Positions 22,935 through 35,870 of a stretch of DNA of 64,000 bases are shown one piece after another (the first letter of the stretch is position 1; each line of letters starts with the position of its first letter). The notes under the pieces are model-generated. The model had not been told where the DNA came from. It was given only the letters and a program-made list of their open reading frames with translations, and did not search any database. The position numbers and the translations under genes were made by a program. The stretch comes from Chytridium lagenaria (Eukaryota > Chytridiomycota > Chytridiomycetes > Chytridiales > Chytridiaceae): NCBI GenBank assembly GCA_025449115.1, contig JAHLKC010000137.1:1-64000 (forward strand), read 5' to 3'.

Positions 22935-23274
22935 TCAAAGAGAATCACGCATGCCAAGCCAGAGTTGACCAGCGTTGACGGACGGAAGGGAGACCTTGAC
23001 ACCAGGGACGACGACGGTAGGTGAAGGAGCAGCGGTGGAGTACAACGGTTGTAGTAGTGGTGGTGGTTCTTGCAACGGTAGTGGTGGTTCTTGCCACGGT
23101 CGTGGTGGTGGTTGTCTTTTTGGATGACGATGGGAGTGGGAAACCACCGAAACGCTTCATGAGACGAGCGGGAGCAGGAGCAGGAGAGTTTGAGGCAGAG
23201 ACGGTTGTTTGCATGAGGGTGCAGGATAGGATGATGGCCATGAGGAGGTAGCAGAGCAGTGATCTTGAAGGCAT
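22935..23274 (-). CDS. Short secreted protein, paralogue B (LWLGMRD family)
   Basis: The ATG at 23274 starts a strong signal peptide, MPSRSLLCYLLMAIILSCTL, followed by a Ser/Ala/Pro segment, then a Lys-Arg pair in LMKRFGGFPLPSSSKK (possible kexin cleavage). A threonine-rich repeat follows (KKTTTTTTVARTTTTVARTT). The frame slips at the end of this low-complexity stretch (near 23045) and resumes with APSPTVVVPGVKV, ending PSVNAGQLWLGMRDSL. Paralogue A, about 700 bp downstream, shares the signal start MPS, the Lys-Arg site and the C-terminal GQLWLGMRD block. This points to a tandem duplication with fast divergence of the middle. The Thr-rich region is probably O-glycosylated. No known family was recognised. 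Confidence 0.6.
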
Positions 23275-24841
23275 GATGAGAGATGTGGTTGATGTGATGA
23301 GAGATGAGTGTGATGTGATGTGATGAGCGAGAGAGAAAGAGAATAGGGGGATGGGATGAATGAATGGATGAGTGACGGTGTGATGATTAAAAAAAAGAAT
23401 ATAAATAAAAGAAATGTATAGATTAAAATGTATTATGTTATTACTCTTTGATTTGTTAATATATATCATATATGCATCAAGCATGTTTTAATAGTATAAA
23501 TATTATATTATTATTATTATTATTAGTTGTTTTGCTTGTTGTTTTGATGTTTTAAAGTGTTTGATGAATGAATATGAATGAATGAAATGTTATGGTGTGG
23601 CAGTAAATAAATAGTAAAATAAAAAATATAAGTAAAATTTAAAGTTAAATTAAAAAACGTTTGATTAAAAAATACAACTAATCTCGTGTAACATCATCGA
23701 CATTACTATATCAAATTAAAATAAAATATCAAATCAAATCCTCATTTTTATTTTTTATTAAATATTTAATATGTTTTATTATTTTGTTACAACACAACAC
23801 CAAAGAGTAATAAATATCATCAATACTGGAACCAGTACTCATCACCTCAATGAACCAAAAGGATACCATACATCCACCCCATCAAGAGCCAAACACACCG
23901 TCCGTGAACTCATCCTCACGTCCATCTGATATTTGATCTCAAACATCCCACAGAACCTCATTCAGTACTCTTGCTTTGAGCTATATTTATCTTCCTTCAA
24001 TACTCTCTTTTCCTCATGTCACACTATCGACTTTGAAAACCCTGGATCCACTACACTCCAATACCTATGGTACATATTCATGAGAGTTGGTTTTCTTTAT
24101 AACAAAAGAGGCTAGTACAACTGCACTATGTACACGCTCAACGATCAACAGTATCCACGACCATGCCCCCTCAAAAACATTTCATTATGAATACACGATA
24201 GGCATTCTACTATATACACACATAGGTATGTAGGTACATATGTACAAATGATACTTTAAAAAACATGAACAATTAAAAGAATGAGTCCATGCAAAAAAAT
24301 CATTTTTGAAAAGGTGAGCGGGATTTGAAAAAATTACACTTTTATATTCATTTACAAGAGAAATCGAGATCTCGTTTCTCAGTTATACACACTTATTAGT
24401 GCAAGTATAAAATAATAAAAAAAAGAGTGCAATCGAACGCATGACAAAAAACGACATGTCGATGTATTTAAACCCGAGGGGTTATAAAAGAGATAACCCC
24501 TTTTTTTGTTTATAAATATACGATCGCATCCATTAAATATGTAATGTCTCAAGAAAGTAAGAGATAATAAATATATTAAAAGGACGGGAATCAAGATTCA
24601 AGGTTTATCAAGACGCACACACACACACACACACACGCACACACAAACAAACAAACAATAAGGAAAAACAAAACAGTAGAAACATTCCCGCACACGTACA
24701 ACATTATACGAAGAAAAAAAAAACACTAAAAAAAAGGGCAAGTTAAATCACCTACAAGTTACGACAAAGAAAGAGTGGTAAAAAAAAAAAAGGAGGAAGG
24801 GGGGAAAGGGGGGGAATTGGGTGGAGGGAAAAGAATTCATC
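23275..24841. other. AT-rich intergenic region with microsatellites
   Basis: About 1.5 kb without a gene that I can support. It contains GATGT/GATGA-type repeats (about 23280-23330), a (TTA)n run (about 23506-23525), long A/T-rich stretches, and (CA)n/(CAAA)n (about 24616-24657). A/G-rich homopolymers precede the 3' end of the ribonucleotide reductase gene. I saw no tRNA or rRNA signature. Confidence 0.55.
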
Positions 24842-26491
24842 CTAAAAATCAGCATCAAGCGTAAAACTCCACTCCTCCTTGATCCCTCTTATTCATCACC
24901 CCAGACTTTTGATACTCTCCAACCCTCTTTTCAAAAAAGTTGGTCTTGCCCTGCAGCGAGATCAAATCCATGAAATCAAACGGGTTCTCAACATTGTAGG
25001 CCTTGGAACACCCCAGGCAGACGAGGAGGCGGTCTGCTACAAACTCAATGTACTGCTTCATGAGCACTGCGTTCATGCCAATGAGTGCGACGGGGAGGCA
25101 TCCGTAAGGAATCTTTTTTTTTTTTTTTTGTTTTTTTTAAAAAAAAAATTAAACAATCAGTCAGTCAGTCAGTCAGTCAGTCATAAAAGGTGCGGATAAA
25201 ACGAAAGGCAAATAAAAGGATGCAGATGTGTCATAACGACAACAAGACAAGAGAGTGACAACCAATAACAATCAACTCACTCTTGCTCAATCGTCACCGC
25301 CTGCGCCACAATTTCCAAAACCCTCGCCTCTGTCGGCCTGTTCCTCATCAACGAAAACAGCAAACAAGCAAAGTCACAATGCAACCCTTCATCACGTGAA
25401 ATGAGTTCGTTGGAAAAGGTAAGCCCAGGCATCAATCCCCGCTTCTTGAGCCAAAAGATTGATGCAAAGGATCCTGAAAAGAAAATACCCTCGACAACGG
25501 CAAACGCGACGAGGCGTTCGGCAAAGGAGGACTTGTCGTCAAAGATCCAGCGGAGAGCCCAGTCGGCCTTCTTGCGGATGCAGGGGACTGTGTTGAGAAA
25601 ACAAAGAGGTTTAAGTAAGGTTCTAAAGAAAATAAACTATTGATATAGTTGTGCAATCCCCATCATCCACCCACGATCGCCACAGAGGCAGGCGATTCAT
25701 CCTGTCTCCACCTCGTAAGCATCATAACAAACCTAACCCCCGCCCCCTTCATCAAAACAACCCCCTTCACCATGTAGTCGACTCACCCGTGTCAATCGCA
25801 TCAAACAAGAATTGCCGCTCAACAGCATCCTTCACGTAGGTATCAATGAGGAGCGAGTACCTACGTACAGAGAAACGCCATCAGTACCAAACATTGCAAA
25901 AAAGAGCAACCACTCACATCTCCGAATGGATATTCTCAATCATAATCTGAAACCCATAAAAGCACCTCGCCTCCGGGATCTGAACCTCGCTCGAGAACCG
26001 ATGGACCAAGTTCTCGTTCACAATGCCATCGGATGCAGCAAAGAAGGCGAGGACTCGAGAGATGAAGTACCGCTCATCATCGTTCAAACGGTTTTCCCAG
26101 TCCGAAATGTCTTTGGACAGGTCCACCTTTTCATCAAGACAGTTTAGGCAAAGTCTATCAGCGCAATAAAAACTGGTACCTCCTCAACAGTCCAGAAAGA
26201 AGCCTCTGCCTTCTTGTAGAAGTGCCAGACCTATTGTAAGTGTGTGATAAGTAAGTTGAATGAAAGGGGGGGTAGAAGTAGTTGATGCATGAGAAATGGG
26301 ATCGACGACGGGTTTGCGCGTATCTAACCAGGGAATGTAGGGAACTCTCACCTCATGGTACTGGATAGGGAATAGCACAAACCTCTTGTGGCTCTTCCCA
26401 ACAAGGGTTCCTCCACGTAGCCATCACCGCCAGCAGCAGCGACAACAGAGTCCGCACCTTCAGACCTTGTTGAAGATGAAATCATGTCCAT
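24842..26491 (-). CDS. RNR2: Ribonucleoside-diphosphate reductase small subunit (RNR2/RRM2)
   Basis: The R2 subunit holds the di-iron/tyrosyl radical used to make deoxyribonucleotides. Six exons are inferred, 5' to 3': 26491-26352, 26230-26180, 26126-25918, 25860-25787, 25587-25281 and 25112-24842. Conserved blocks are [101 protein letters not shown], and [16 protein letters not shown]. The C-terminal peptide that docks to the large subunit ends TLDADF. Three homopolymer errors break the frame: a missing G near 26400, a missing C near 25098, and an extra T near 24870 that hides the TLDADF tail. The start is the first ATG of the frame; a further 5' exon is possible. Confidence 0.9.
25157..25183. 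repeat. (TCAG)n tetranucleotide repeat in RNR2 intron
   Basis: Nearly seven copies of TCAG lie within the last intron of the ribonucleotide reductase gene, next to A and T runs. Confidence 0.85.
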
Positions 26492-26844
26492 GGTTTGTCC
26501 GTTGGTCTGAAGGGTGAAAGAATTGGGTGACGCAAAAGTATTTTGGAGGAACCGAGATTTTATATTTATTATTTTAAAAGGGAATTTCAAAAGAAGCCCT
26601 GTAGAACGCAACAACCCTACACCAACTCCCCTCACACCCCCCCTTCGTTCTACTTTCAACAGAAGGATGGACGAGGAGTTATCATGGTGAGTTTCGTGCG
26701 TGTAACAACTTCTGGCAGATGCTATTCAAATCATGGGAGAGAGTAGAGAGAGTCTCGTCCGTATATCGACGGCATTTACTTTTTAGAAGCTGTCACTGAA
26801 CACCTCCCCACAAACCCTTATCGCTTATCGAAAAAAACCCACTA

Positions 26845-28390
26845 ATGACCACCAACCAATACTTCCACGCAACTTCTCCTCCTCTCCCTCCCGTTAACCA
26901 GGCGTGAGCCAGGAAACGATCCGAGGCCATCGATGCCGAGATCAAGAAAGAATCCCATGACCAAAAAGTCTGCCACCAACAAAGGTCCCAAACTTTTACT
27001 CCTAGGATCAGGGGATTCTGGAAAGACCACGGTCCTCAAACAACTCAAGATCATCCACGTGATGGGTTTAGCGATGTTGAACGAGCCATGTACAGAAAAC
27101 ACATTCAAGATAACATTATTTTGAACACTTGTCGACTCGTGAAGCGTTGGAAATGTTTGAGTCTACCATGAGCAATCCATTGAATCAAGTAATTATTCAC
27201 TCCCACTTTTTACTTTAAACTTATCGATCATGATTAGATACATGCGAAAACGGTTGGGGAGTTTAGGAATTCAAAGGGCAACACACATGGGATCCCGGCG
27301 TCGGTGCTTTTGGCGGTCAAGTCGTTATGGGCGGACCAAAGCATACAGCAGGTCCTTAGACGGTCAAATGAGTTGCCAGAGTTTCAGGAAACTTCGGAAT
27401 TCTTTATGAATGATATCGACCGGTGTGCTTCCGAATCATTTGTCCCCACCAATGATGGTATTTACGTTGTTTTAAACTTTTATTCTATCGCTTTTACGTG
27501 CTTTGAACCTCTCCGATTTCATCAAAGGACACCCCGAGTCTTCTGTTGTTCGCACTTGATATCTTGTATCGCGTCGCTTACCACATCCCCAACTATTTTT
27601 ATTTGTTCGTCTTAGACATTCTTCATGCCCGGTTTCGGACCACCGATGTCACCGAGACCCAATTCGTCATCAGCAACTTGGTTTACAAAATCTATGATGT
27701 GGGAGGTCAACGGTCGATGCGACAGTTTTGGGCACCCTATTTCGAGGGTGCGATCACAGCCATCTTGTTCGTCGTATCAATTTCAGGGTATGATCAAGTT
27801 TTGGTGGAGGATCCTTCTGTAAACAGGTAAACTATTTTTTTTTTAAATCTAAATTCCCACTCCTTATCTCCATGTTGTCATCAACGCCATTTTATTGACA
27901 CATCTCGTATTCCCTACTCGCCCAAATCAGAATGTACGACGCAATCGCCCTATTTCAGAGTATCTGCAACAACGCCCTCCTCAAATCCGTCAACATCATC
28001 CTCTTTTTAAACAAGGTCGACCTCCTTCAAAAGAAAATCCAAAAATCACCTATTCGAAGATATTTCCCTGATTTCGACGGTAACGCTCAAAAACCTCCCA
28101 CCTTTCACCAACACTCCCCCTTTTTTTTTTCATAGGCGACACTAGCGTAAAAGCAGCAGGCGCGTTTTTTAAAAACAAATTCGTCTCACGAAATCAAAGC
28201 ACCACACGAAAGATCTACACACATTTCACTACAGGTTTGTTACAACTTTTTAAGCTTGTGGAAAACCCCCCCACTTTTTTTTTTGTAACGCGTCTTTGTA
28301 GGAACGGATACAGCTCATATGAGCGTCATCATTTCGGCGGTGAAAGATATCGTCCTCCGTATGGCTTTGACTAGTTCTGGAATCTTATAA
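26845..28390 (+). CDS. Heterotrimeric G-protein alpha subunit, divergent
   Basis: Six exons are inferred: about 26845-27188, 27238-27457, 27616-27826, 27931-28079, 28136-28234 and 28302-28390. Motifs in order: G1 LLLLGSGDSGKTTVLKQLKI, switch I RFRTTDVTET, G3 YDVGGQRSMRQFW, G4 ILFLNKVDLL, and the C-terminus VKDIVLRMAL ending SSGIL. The switch II Gln and the switch I Arg are kept. Unusual residues are GKT for GKS in the P-loop, Asp for the Gly of the switch I TTG, and TTGTDT for the usual TCATDT loop. These suggest altered nucleotide handling, but that is inference. Single bases are missing near 26968, 27060 and 27143, each in a short run. The 5' end is uncertain: the frame from the ATG at 26845 meets a stop at about 26905, and an ATG|GTGAGT at 26683 could be a tiny first exon. 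Confidence 0.85.
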
Positions 28391-29044
28391 ACATCGCCTA
28401 CACACCCAATCATTGTAAAGATACCTTGTTCTTTTTCCCCCGCATTCCCACATACACCTGTTTATCTGTTCATTCATCATCCCGCATTAGCCCTTCCCTG
28501 CCCATCACCCTCACCAATCTTTTTTTTTTTTTCTGTGGTTTGTTTGTTTTTTTTTTTTTTGTTTTGTTTTTTTTTTTTTTTGGTCCCTGAATACTTCTTT
28601 GTTTTTTTCTTTTCTTTCTTTGTTCGCTCTGTACATGCCATTCCCTCTCACCCTCCCACCCTTCCTTGTTCCTGTTTGTTGTGATTTTTGCTTTATTTTC
28701 TTGTTGGTTGGTTTGGTCGGTTGGTTTGGGCTTGGGCAGCCACTCATGATAGATAGACATTGCTTAATAAAGTTTGCCAAAATAAACCTGGTGGTGTATT
28801 GCTTTGCTTTGGGTGCGAGAATGAAATTTTATGAAAGAAGAAGATTAGCAAATAGGTGGACGACAATATTTAGAAGGCCTTCAACGTTACCGTTTAAAAC
28901 ACAACAGCTTTGTCACCTAACTCTGTTTCCTTCTTTACGCTAAAAGCACAACATATAGACGATTCATTTTCTATCTCCACGCAAACAAAGAAAAAGACCG
29001 AAACCATGCTTTATTATCCAACCAAACTTTTTTTTTTACATGAA
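28391..29044. other. Convergent 3' intergenic region with poly-T tracts
   Basis: The 3' ends of the G-alpha gene and the HEATR5 gene face each other here. The plus strand holds T runs of 10 to 16 bases between about 28520 and 28615 and C/T-rich sequence around them. No gene is visible; Lys-rich minus-strand frames are simply the poly-T tracts read backwards. Confidence 0.55.
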
Positions 29045-32000
29045 TCAAAAAAACGTCTTGAGCTTAATCTTTGGCGCCAACGTCTCCGCATCCGCCTCTT
29101 TCTTTACCGCGGTCGTCTCCGTATTACCCGCTACAAGACTCTTCAAACTCCTCTCAATCGCCCCCTTATCCTCTGCCGACAACTCCATCAACGCACCCCT
29201 AAACTCTGTCTGCCTCTTGGCTGCCGTCTGTAAAAGCGTGGCAGCCAGTACACGGTCCTTTTGCGAATCCGTGTCCTGCGATGGGAGTGCCGACAACGAG
29301 CGTAACATCACAACCATGACTATGAAAAGTGTTATAAAAAGTCTTTTGTAAAACTTCTCCTTACATTCTTTGGGAAGCGTCATGGCGAGCGACGAAAAGA
29401 TTTTTAAAAGCTCTTGATATATCTCAATGCTGATCGTGTCTTTTCCGTGCACGATGAACGTGAAAAGTTGGGGTACGAGTTCCCGAAGGAACACGGTATG
29501 GGTTGGTGTCATTTTCGCAAAGTCCAATTGCAAAAATAACACGCGAACGCAACTAACAGCGATCTCGGAAAACTAAAGAATAAAGGATTAAAAATATGTC
29601 ACAATAACTATGAAGGTTGTACCTGATCACCCAAATTCAATAAATCGCTAAACATACTCGACGCCCGCACAATAATCTCCCGATTCTGCACCAACGCCGA
29701 TGGTGTTGAAAAACACACTGAAATTGAAACCGCAATGTTTTTAATCTGTTGAACGCTCGTATCCTTCTCGTCACTGGATTAAAGTGTCAGACTGTCATCA
29801 ACTTCATCTTCCACTCACATGTATCCTTGAAGTTTATCCAGCAAGCTCACAATAAAGCTTTGGAATGGTTTACACAATTTCCTCGCCGCCACATCCGCCG
29901 CTAACCCGCTACATCGATCAACAATAGATCGAAGAGATAAAAGCGCAACGTTCGAGATTTCAGGGGATGCTGCGTTTTCTTCCATGACCTCTAAAAAAAC
30001 TTTTAACAATGGTTCAGAGTTAATGTGGGCACCTATGAGAATAAAGAGAGCCTGTGGGATTATTATGAAGAAATGGTGGTCTTCGAGACGTTGAAGACGG
30101 ATTAGGGCATTCAAGGCATCGAGGAGGGCGACGGTGATGCGGGAACGGTCTTGTTCCGGTGATTTCAAGAGGTAGACTGCGAGGAAAACATGTTAAGAGG
30201 TTATGTGGAGGGGATGGTGTACGTACATGTTGTGACAGGATTAAGAGATAGGGATGGTATATGGTAGATGAACGAGTTCATCAACACTTTCCAGACACCG
30301 AAAAAGGCGGAATCCTTCCAAATTTCTTTAGCAGCTGTAGTTTCGCTGGATTCAGATTGTCTTCAACTATATGTTAGCAATATCGAAAATAATAGTAGAC
30401 GAAAGAAAAAAGTAAAACGGCGCGTAATATTGGGTTATAGAAAGAGTGAAATGAACCCACTTTTTCTTTGCCGCATCCCGCTCCAAAATATGATCACCAT
30501 AGTGCGTAATAATTGACTTTAGAATGTAAATTGCTTCCATCTGAATCTGATTATCCGAAGCCTGAATAATCTTCTCAAGGACTACAATCAATTCGGGACA
30601 AATCACCTGAAACCAGTCAGTCTTCAAAAACTAAAGGGCGTGAATTACAAGAAATGATGCAGCCGGCAAAATCTCCGGTCTAAGCAATTTCCTTAGACAC
30701 TGCAAACTAATTTTCGCTTGCTGTTCCTTCGAATCTATGGAAACTTTCCCTTGATCAAATCCAAGACCTATGTGAGACGCGGATTCAATGCATAGGCCAA
30801 TGAGGATGGAAATTTGGGAGGATTGGGAGTGACTGTCCAAAACGTTGACGAGTAAAGCTATGTTGGTATCGACAAGAGATGAAAGCGATTCAATGATAAA
30901 GTGCCAGCATTCTTTGTAGTACTAAAAGGGTGAGAAACGTTTAAGGAGGTCTTTACCGGAAGTATCACGTCGCGGGTAGCTGCCATGTACATATTGCTGT
31001 TCTGCGACGAAGAATCTTTGGTGTGAAGAAGGGAGAGTGGGGAGATAGAGTCCAGGTCGGCTTTCAGGTGGGCGTAGTCACGGAGTAACTCAAACCACGA
31101 TTTTACGAGACGTGATAGGTTTGGGCCAACAATCGTTGATAAATACGGATACTTGGAAGCCGAAAGTGTAAGTTGAGACCAAGCTGCCAACGCTGAAATA
31201 CGAAGCATAGCAATTTCATTTGGACTTGACCTTTTTACAAATTCTGTGAGGAATCGGTTAGAACAAAAGTAGACAATAGATTGGATGGTAACCTTCTGAA
31301 AATTCTAACATTCCAGTCAAGAGACGAAAACTCGAGAAAGTGAGCTCACGTCTGTGTTGATTCCACTGCCTACGTAGGCAGCACAGACGCGACATGCTAA
31401 AGCCTGAATGATAGGGAGAACGTCCTCGTTGAAAGCTGGCGTCAATGCAGCGCTGATTTGTGCCTTAAAACGTTAACAGGCATATAAAATAGCTAAACAT
31501 ACCTGGTATTGCTCCAAAAGTGCAGACTCTTGGAATCCGGGTCTCTGGCTGCGGAAAAAGACCTAACTCTGTTAAACGACCTTCACAGAAAAATCTAACC
31601 TCCAATATATCACTTAACAACGACAAACCCTCCATCCTCAAATCATAAACGGTAGCGGTCGCGCATGAAAAGGCAATTTTAATCAAATCTGTCAATCGAA
31701 ATACTAAATAGTCGTGCGGCTTCCCATCCCCTAAACTTCCCCTCGCAGCAATCAAATCCACATGCTGTGCAATGTTGGCCGACGAGAGAATCTGCAAAAT
31801 CTTTCTCAAACATTGCAGAGCAAAGACTTGTGTTTTCCAACGCGGCATCAACACCACAGCCTTATTCTCTCCAATCGTCTTTGATTTGTCGGATTTGGTT
31901 ATACCGGTTTCGCCAAGGTTGAATCATCGTCGTCGTCGTTTTGCGCGTATCTTGAACGTCGATGTTGAGGTTTAAATTGGATGTTGACATCCCACCCTTT

Positions 32001-35000
32001 GCGGCAATGCTTTTGCAGATGTTGATCCATTTCGAAGGTGCCTCGACCACCACATGTTTCAGCAACCCCATAATAACATCCTTGGTTTCATTTCGAACCA
32101 TATCCTCAGCCTCAACATCCAGAAGTGTGAACAACTGCTCTTCCAACTGCTTTCCAGACGATACGTTCAAAACAAGCTCAGGGTCTTTCTGCGTCATCTG
32201 ATAGATGCAGGTAATAGCTGCTTTCCTCAAATGTGCATGATTACTCCCGTGATTCCGAAGTTGCTCTTGCAAAAACGGAATAATCGTAAACATATCCAAA
32301 TGTTTCGGCGAGAATAATATGAAGTACTGATACACCGGACAGCTTCAATAACTACAGCCGGATCAGAGTCATTCCGAAGTTCCTGAAGAGACCATAACAC
32401 AACTCCCTGACTTTCGGACGACGCCTGAAGTTCAGGCCCCACAACACCAATCAACCCATAAAGCAGTCTTCCAAAAATAACCGCAGTGTTTAGTGTAAGT
32501 GAATTGCTGGTCTGGCCAGAGATATGGTAATCATGCGACTCTGACATGAAAAGCTTGACAACTAAAGAGAGAGTCGAATTCGTAAATGATCCATACATCA
32601 CGCTAGCGCTTTCAACCACCATAGATAAGGATTGAAGCGCCCATGTGTGAACAAGAGCATGCGGATCACTGGACAGCGAATGTAAAATACCGACGATTGT
32701 CTTGAGATGGGAGCTTGACGCCATTCCTCCAACATAACTGTTAATAAAACCCAAGGCCAATGAGCAGCCGGATCTCTGGTCAGGATCGCGAATGTTGATG
32801 ATTCGATCCACGAATGCTTGAATCAATGTGTTTATAAATGGGCCCGACGAAATACTCCTGCAGAGCCTGCCAAGAACGTCAGAGGCAAAAAGTCTCAAGC
32901 TAGGGTCCATTGTAACGACAAATTCCTGCGTAAATAATTAGTAGAAAGTATACAGCAGTCAAAGTACCTCTGTGACATTCTTGATACCGTTCACCAACGA
33001 ATCATCCGAAATCGTAATCTTCCGCGTGGCAAACACCTTTAAAGCACCCCGGAGCGACACCAAAAGATTCCGCTGGAGTGCTGCCTTCTCATTGGCGACA
33101 CTTTCCCCGGTGTCAGTTGCTTAGATGTTCTATTGATTTTCTCGATGATAGAAACTTGAGTCTTGACACTCACGGCACAGAATAAGAGTGAAAACAAATC
33201 GATGGCGTTGTCCACAGCAATTACTGAAGTAGGTCGAAGATACTCTGAGTTAACTGGGAAAGATGCCGCAGAGTTGCTTGAAGGAAGGAAATACAATGTG
33301 TGAGGTCAATGTCGAATTGATGAGGAGCGAATGTGTTGAGGTGCTGTACACAGTGAGGAACCACAAATTCACTGCTGTTCACAAGACCATCGCAGGATTT
33401 CAATATGGAGTTATCTTCATCCGCGGCCAAGTAATGGATGTTGACCGAGGAGAAGAGAGAAAACTCGAACGATGGGATCTGCTTATCACCACTTGCGATT
33501 GTGGCGCGATCAGTCCCTTCGGTATCAGGAAGGAACGTTTCCAACGACAACTTCACAAGGAGCTCAAAACTGGTCTCAAAAGAGGATAATGGCTTCATTT
33601 TATGAAAGCACTTAAACAGTCTAGTTCTTAGAGAGTATTCGGCAGAGACCATCTTATGCTTAAACGCCATAGATTGAGATTGGGCCGGAAGAGGGATCAT
33701 GGTAATAAATGCCAAAACATTATTCAAATAGACCACAACTCTCTTAGCCACATCCACAGAAAGTAGGTCCTTGGCGTTAAATGTCAAAAAGCTGTTTAGC
33801 CAGCCAACGCGTTGTCCCTGCATGCGATAGCGAAGAGCCAGTCAGCATCAGTAGCTGATCCCAATTCCTTAGTAGAAGGTTTGGGAAAGCGGTTTTCCAT
33901 ACTAGCAAAACTTGTGTCAAATGAACCCTCACAAAGTTTGGGCCGAGGCAGAATAGAGACCCCAATAGTAGCCAAGCAACTTCGTTTGAAACCAAAAGCC
34001 ATTCTTGCGTCCTTGACGCTGGATGATAACTTCAATAACTGTGCAGCTGTCGAAAAGATCGAGGCTACAAGGTCAAAGGAGACGTTTAGGGCGTGTTTTG
34101 GGACAACGCCGACAACAGCAGCAAGTGCAGCGCCAATGTTGTAAACCTGGGAGATACCTCTCCGCCTTTCTCTGGAGCCAGGAGCGTCATCTCCTTTTGT
34201 AATAAATTAAAGAGTCTTTCCACAAACTTTGGAAGATTCTGGGAAGAGCGAGGCAAATGGAGCGTAAGGTCATTGAAAGGAAGAGATTCGATAGCCGAGA
34301 AGGCCTGGGGAGAAGAGAGAAGAGCGGCTCGATTAGATTCTCTTCTACGGGCAAGGCGGCGGTTCCCACAACATCAAGAATATAAGATATCTCCTCAAGC
34401 ACGAAAATGAGTTGAAGATCATTGAGGGGAACGTCTGCACCGATGTTGCCGTCTTTCACATCAATCGGCAAATATGCTGCACTAAGATCTTTAAGGGCAA
34501 TGACTTGCGAGTTCTCAGCAATCATTTTCAAAATTTCCCTCGAGATGTGGTTGCAAAAGCCCTTCACCCAAAGTGCCTCAGAAGATGTTGAAATAACTTT
34601 TCGAGTTTCCGAGCAAAGCCACGAGATGCCTGACGATGGTCAGGTAATTCGACTCCAAAACACTGATTCCAAGGCCTCGAACCGTTTCAATGTATGAAAG
34701 GAAAAGCGTTTCTCGAATATCCCGGCTGAAATGCTTCATAATGCAATTTCCGAGAGCACCAAGAACGTCCTCCAAGTTAAACACTGTCTGCGCTTTCTTG
34801 TCATTAGCATTGGCTGGTTTTGATCCAGACTGTAGGCATAGTACAGCGAGAGTACCAATAAGTCCAGCAATATCCTTTCGAAGAGCGAAATTGGAAGTCT
34901 CGACCGATTTAACAAAGGTTCCAATGGTAGTTTCCAATTCGTCGACCTTTAAAGGTCTTGCAACATTGCAATATTTGTAAAGAGATTGAAGTAGCTAAGT

Positions 35001-35870
35001 AAAAATTAATTTTTACTGGCAACAATAAAATGACCTTGGAGTATCCAGATCTTATTGCAGAGTTCTTGTCGGAAAGTCCTGCTTTCGAAAGCTTTAATAT
35101 TTCCTTGACTGTCGCCTCAGAAAGAGTTTTCCCTCCGACGGAAAGAGACTGCGAGAGTGCTCGAATCGCCTCGTATCTGAGGCCAAGCTAATATAAATCG
35201 TCAGCAAGATGATGCTAAGACAGTGATATAACCCACATCGGTGTCTCTAGTCAACTTTAACCCTTTTAAAAACATGGCGGTAGATTCAGGATACAGAGAG
35301 AGAACCTAAAGAAACTCATAATTAAAATTCCTGAAAGTAAATAGAACCTCACCTTTTCGCCGACATTTTCAGAAAGGGAGCCGACGCAATGAACCAATGC
35401 ACTAAAAGTATCATATCATAATTGTTAAATATCCTCCTCATAAATTACTAATCAGAAAGCGCAGTGAGTGTAGAAAACAAAGTAATTACATCTTAATTTG
35501 TGGGTCATCAAGCTTCTTGTTTGCATAGTGAGAGTGCAAATTGGCAATGAAATCAAACAATGATCGTGTTTCGCCTTGTTGATAAACAAGTGACAAGATT
35601 CTCCCAATGGTCTGCCGAACTGGTCGAGTAGGTTTTGGAGACACGCTCGTTAGCAGCTGGAACAAGACCTTTTCAATCTTTGCCTGAGCATCAATGAGAT
35701 CCTTGAGAAATGTGAGACCCATCATTCATCCGACTCTATCTCAAAACCTTTTCTGTACATGAGCTCAGATTCTTCTCAAGGAGGTAGAGCCATTGGAATA
35801 CAATCTGCTCTTTCTTCTCGGGGCTGTCTGCTGCGTTGATCTTCTCCTGTATTCCGTCAAGGGAATCCAT
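29045..35870 (-). CDS. HEATR5: HEAT-repeat protein HEATR5/LAA1-like
   Basis: This very large HEAT-repeat protein is related to animal HEATR5A/B and yeast Laa1, a partner of the AP-1 clathrin adaptor in trans-Golgi/endosome traffic. The ATG at 35870 gives MDSLDGIQEKINAADSPEKK and a first exon joined to PVRQTIGRILSLVYQQGETR. The strongest family block is GCSLALGFINSYVGGM with HLKTIVGILHSLSSDPHALV near 32700. The C-terminus APKIKLKTFF matches the family's conserved last residues and ends at TGA 29045-29047. Many short introns interrupt the gene; exons run throughout the interval. A G is missing (C run on the plus strand at 33105-33108), shifting the frame before NEKAALQRNLLVSLRGALK. Other frame breaks are likely. 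The encoded protein would be about 1,900-2,000 residues. Confidence 0.82.

Noticed and set aside
24610..24660. Telomere-like or subtelomeric repeat
   Set aside because: The CA/CAAA repeats are ordinary microsatellites; no tandem TTAGGG-type units occur and housekeeping genes lie on both sides.
28470..28780. Lys-rich minus-strand frames
   Set aside because: Direct read-through of long poly-T tracts between two convergent genes.
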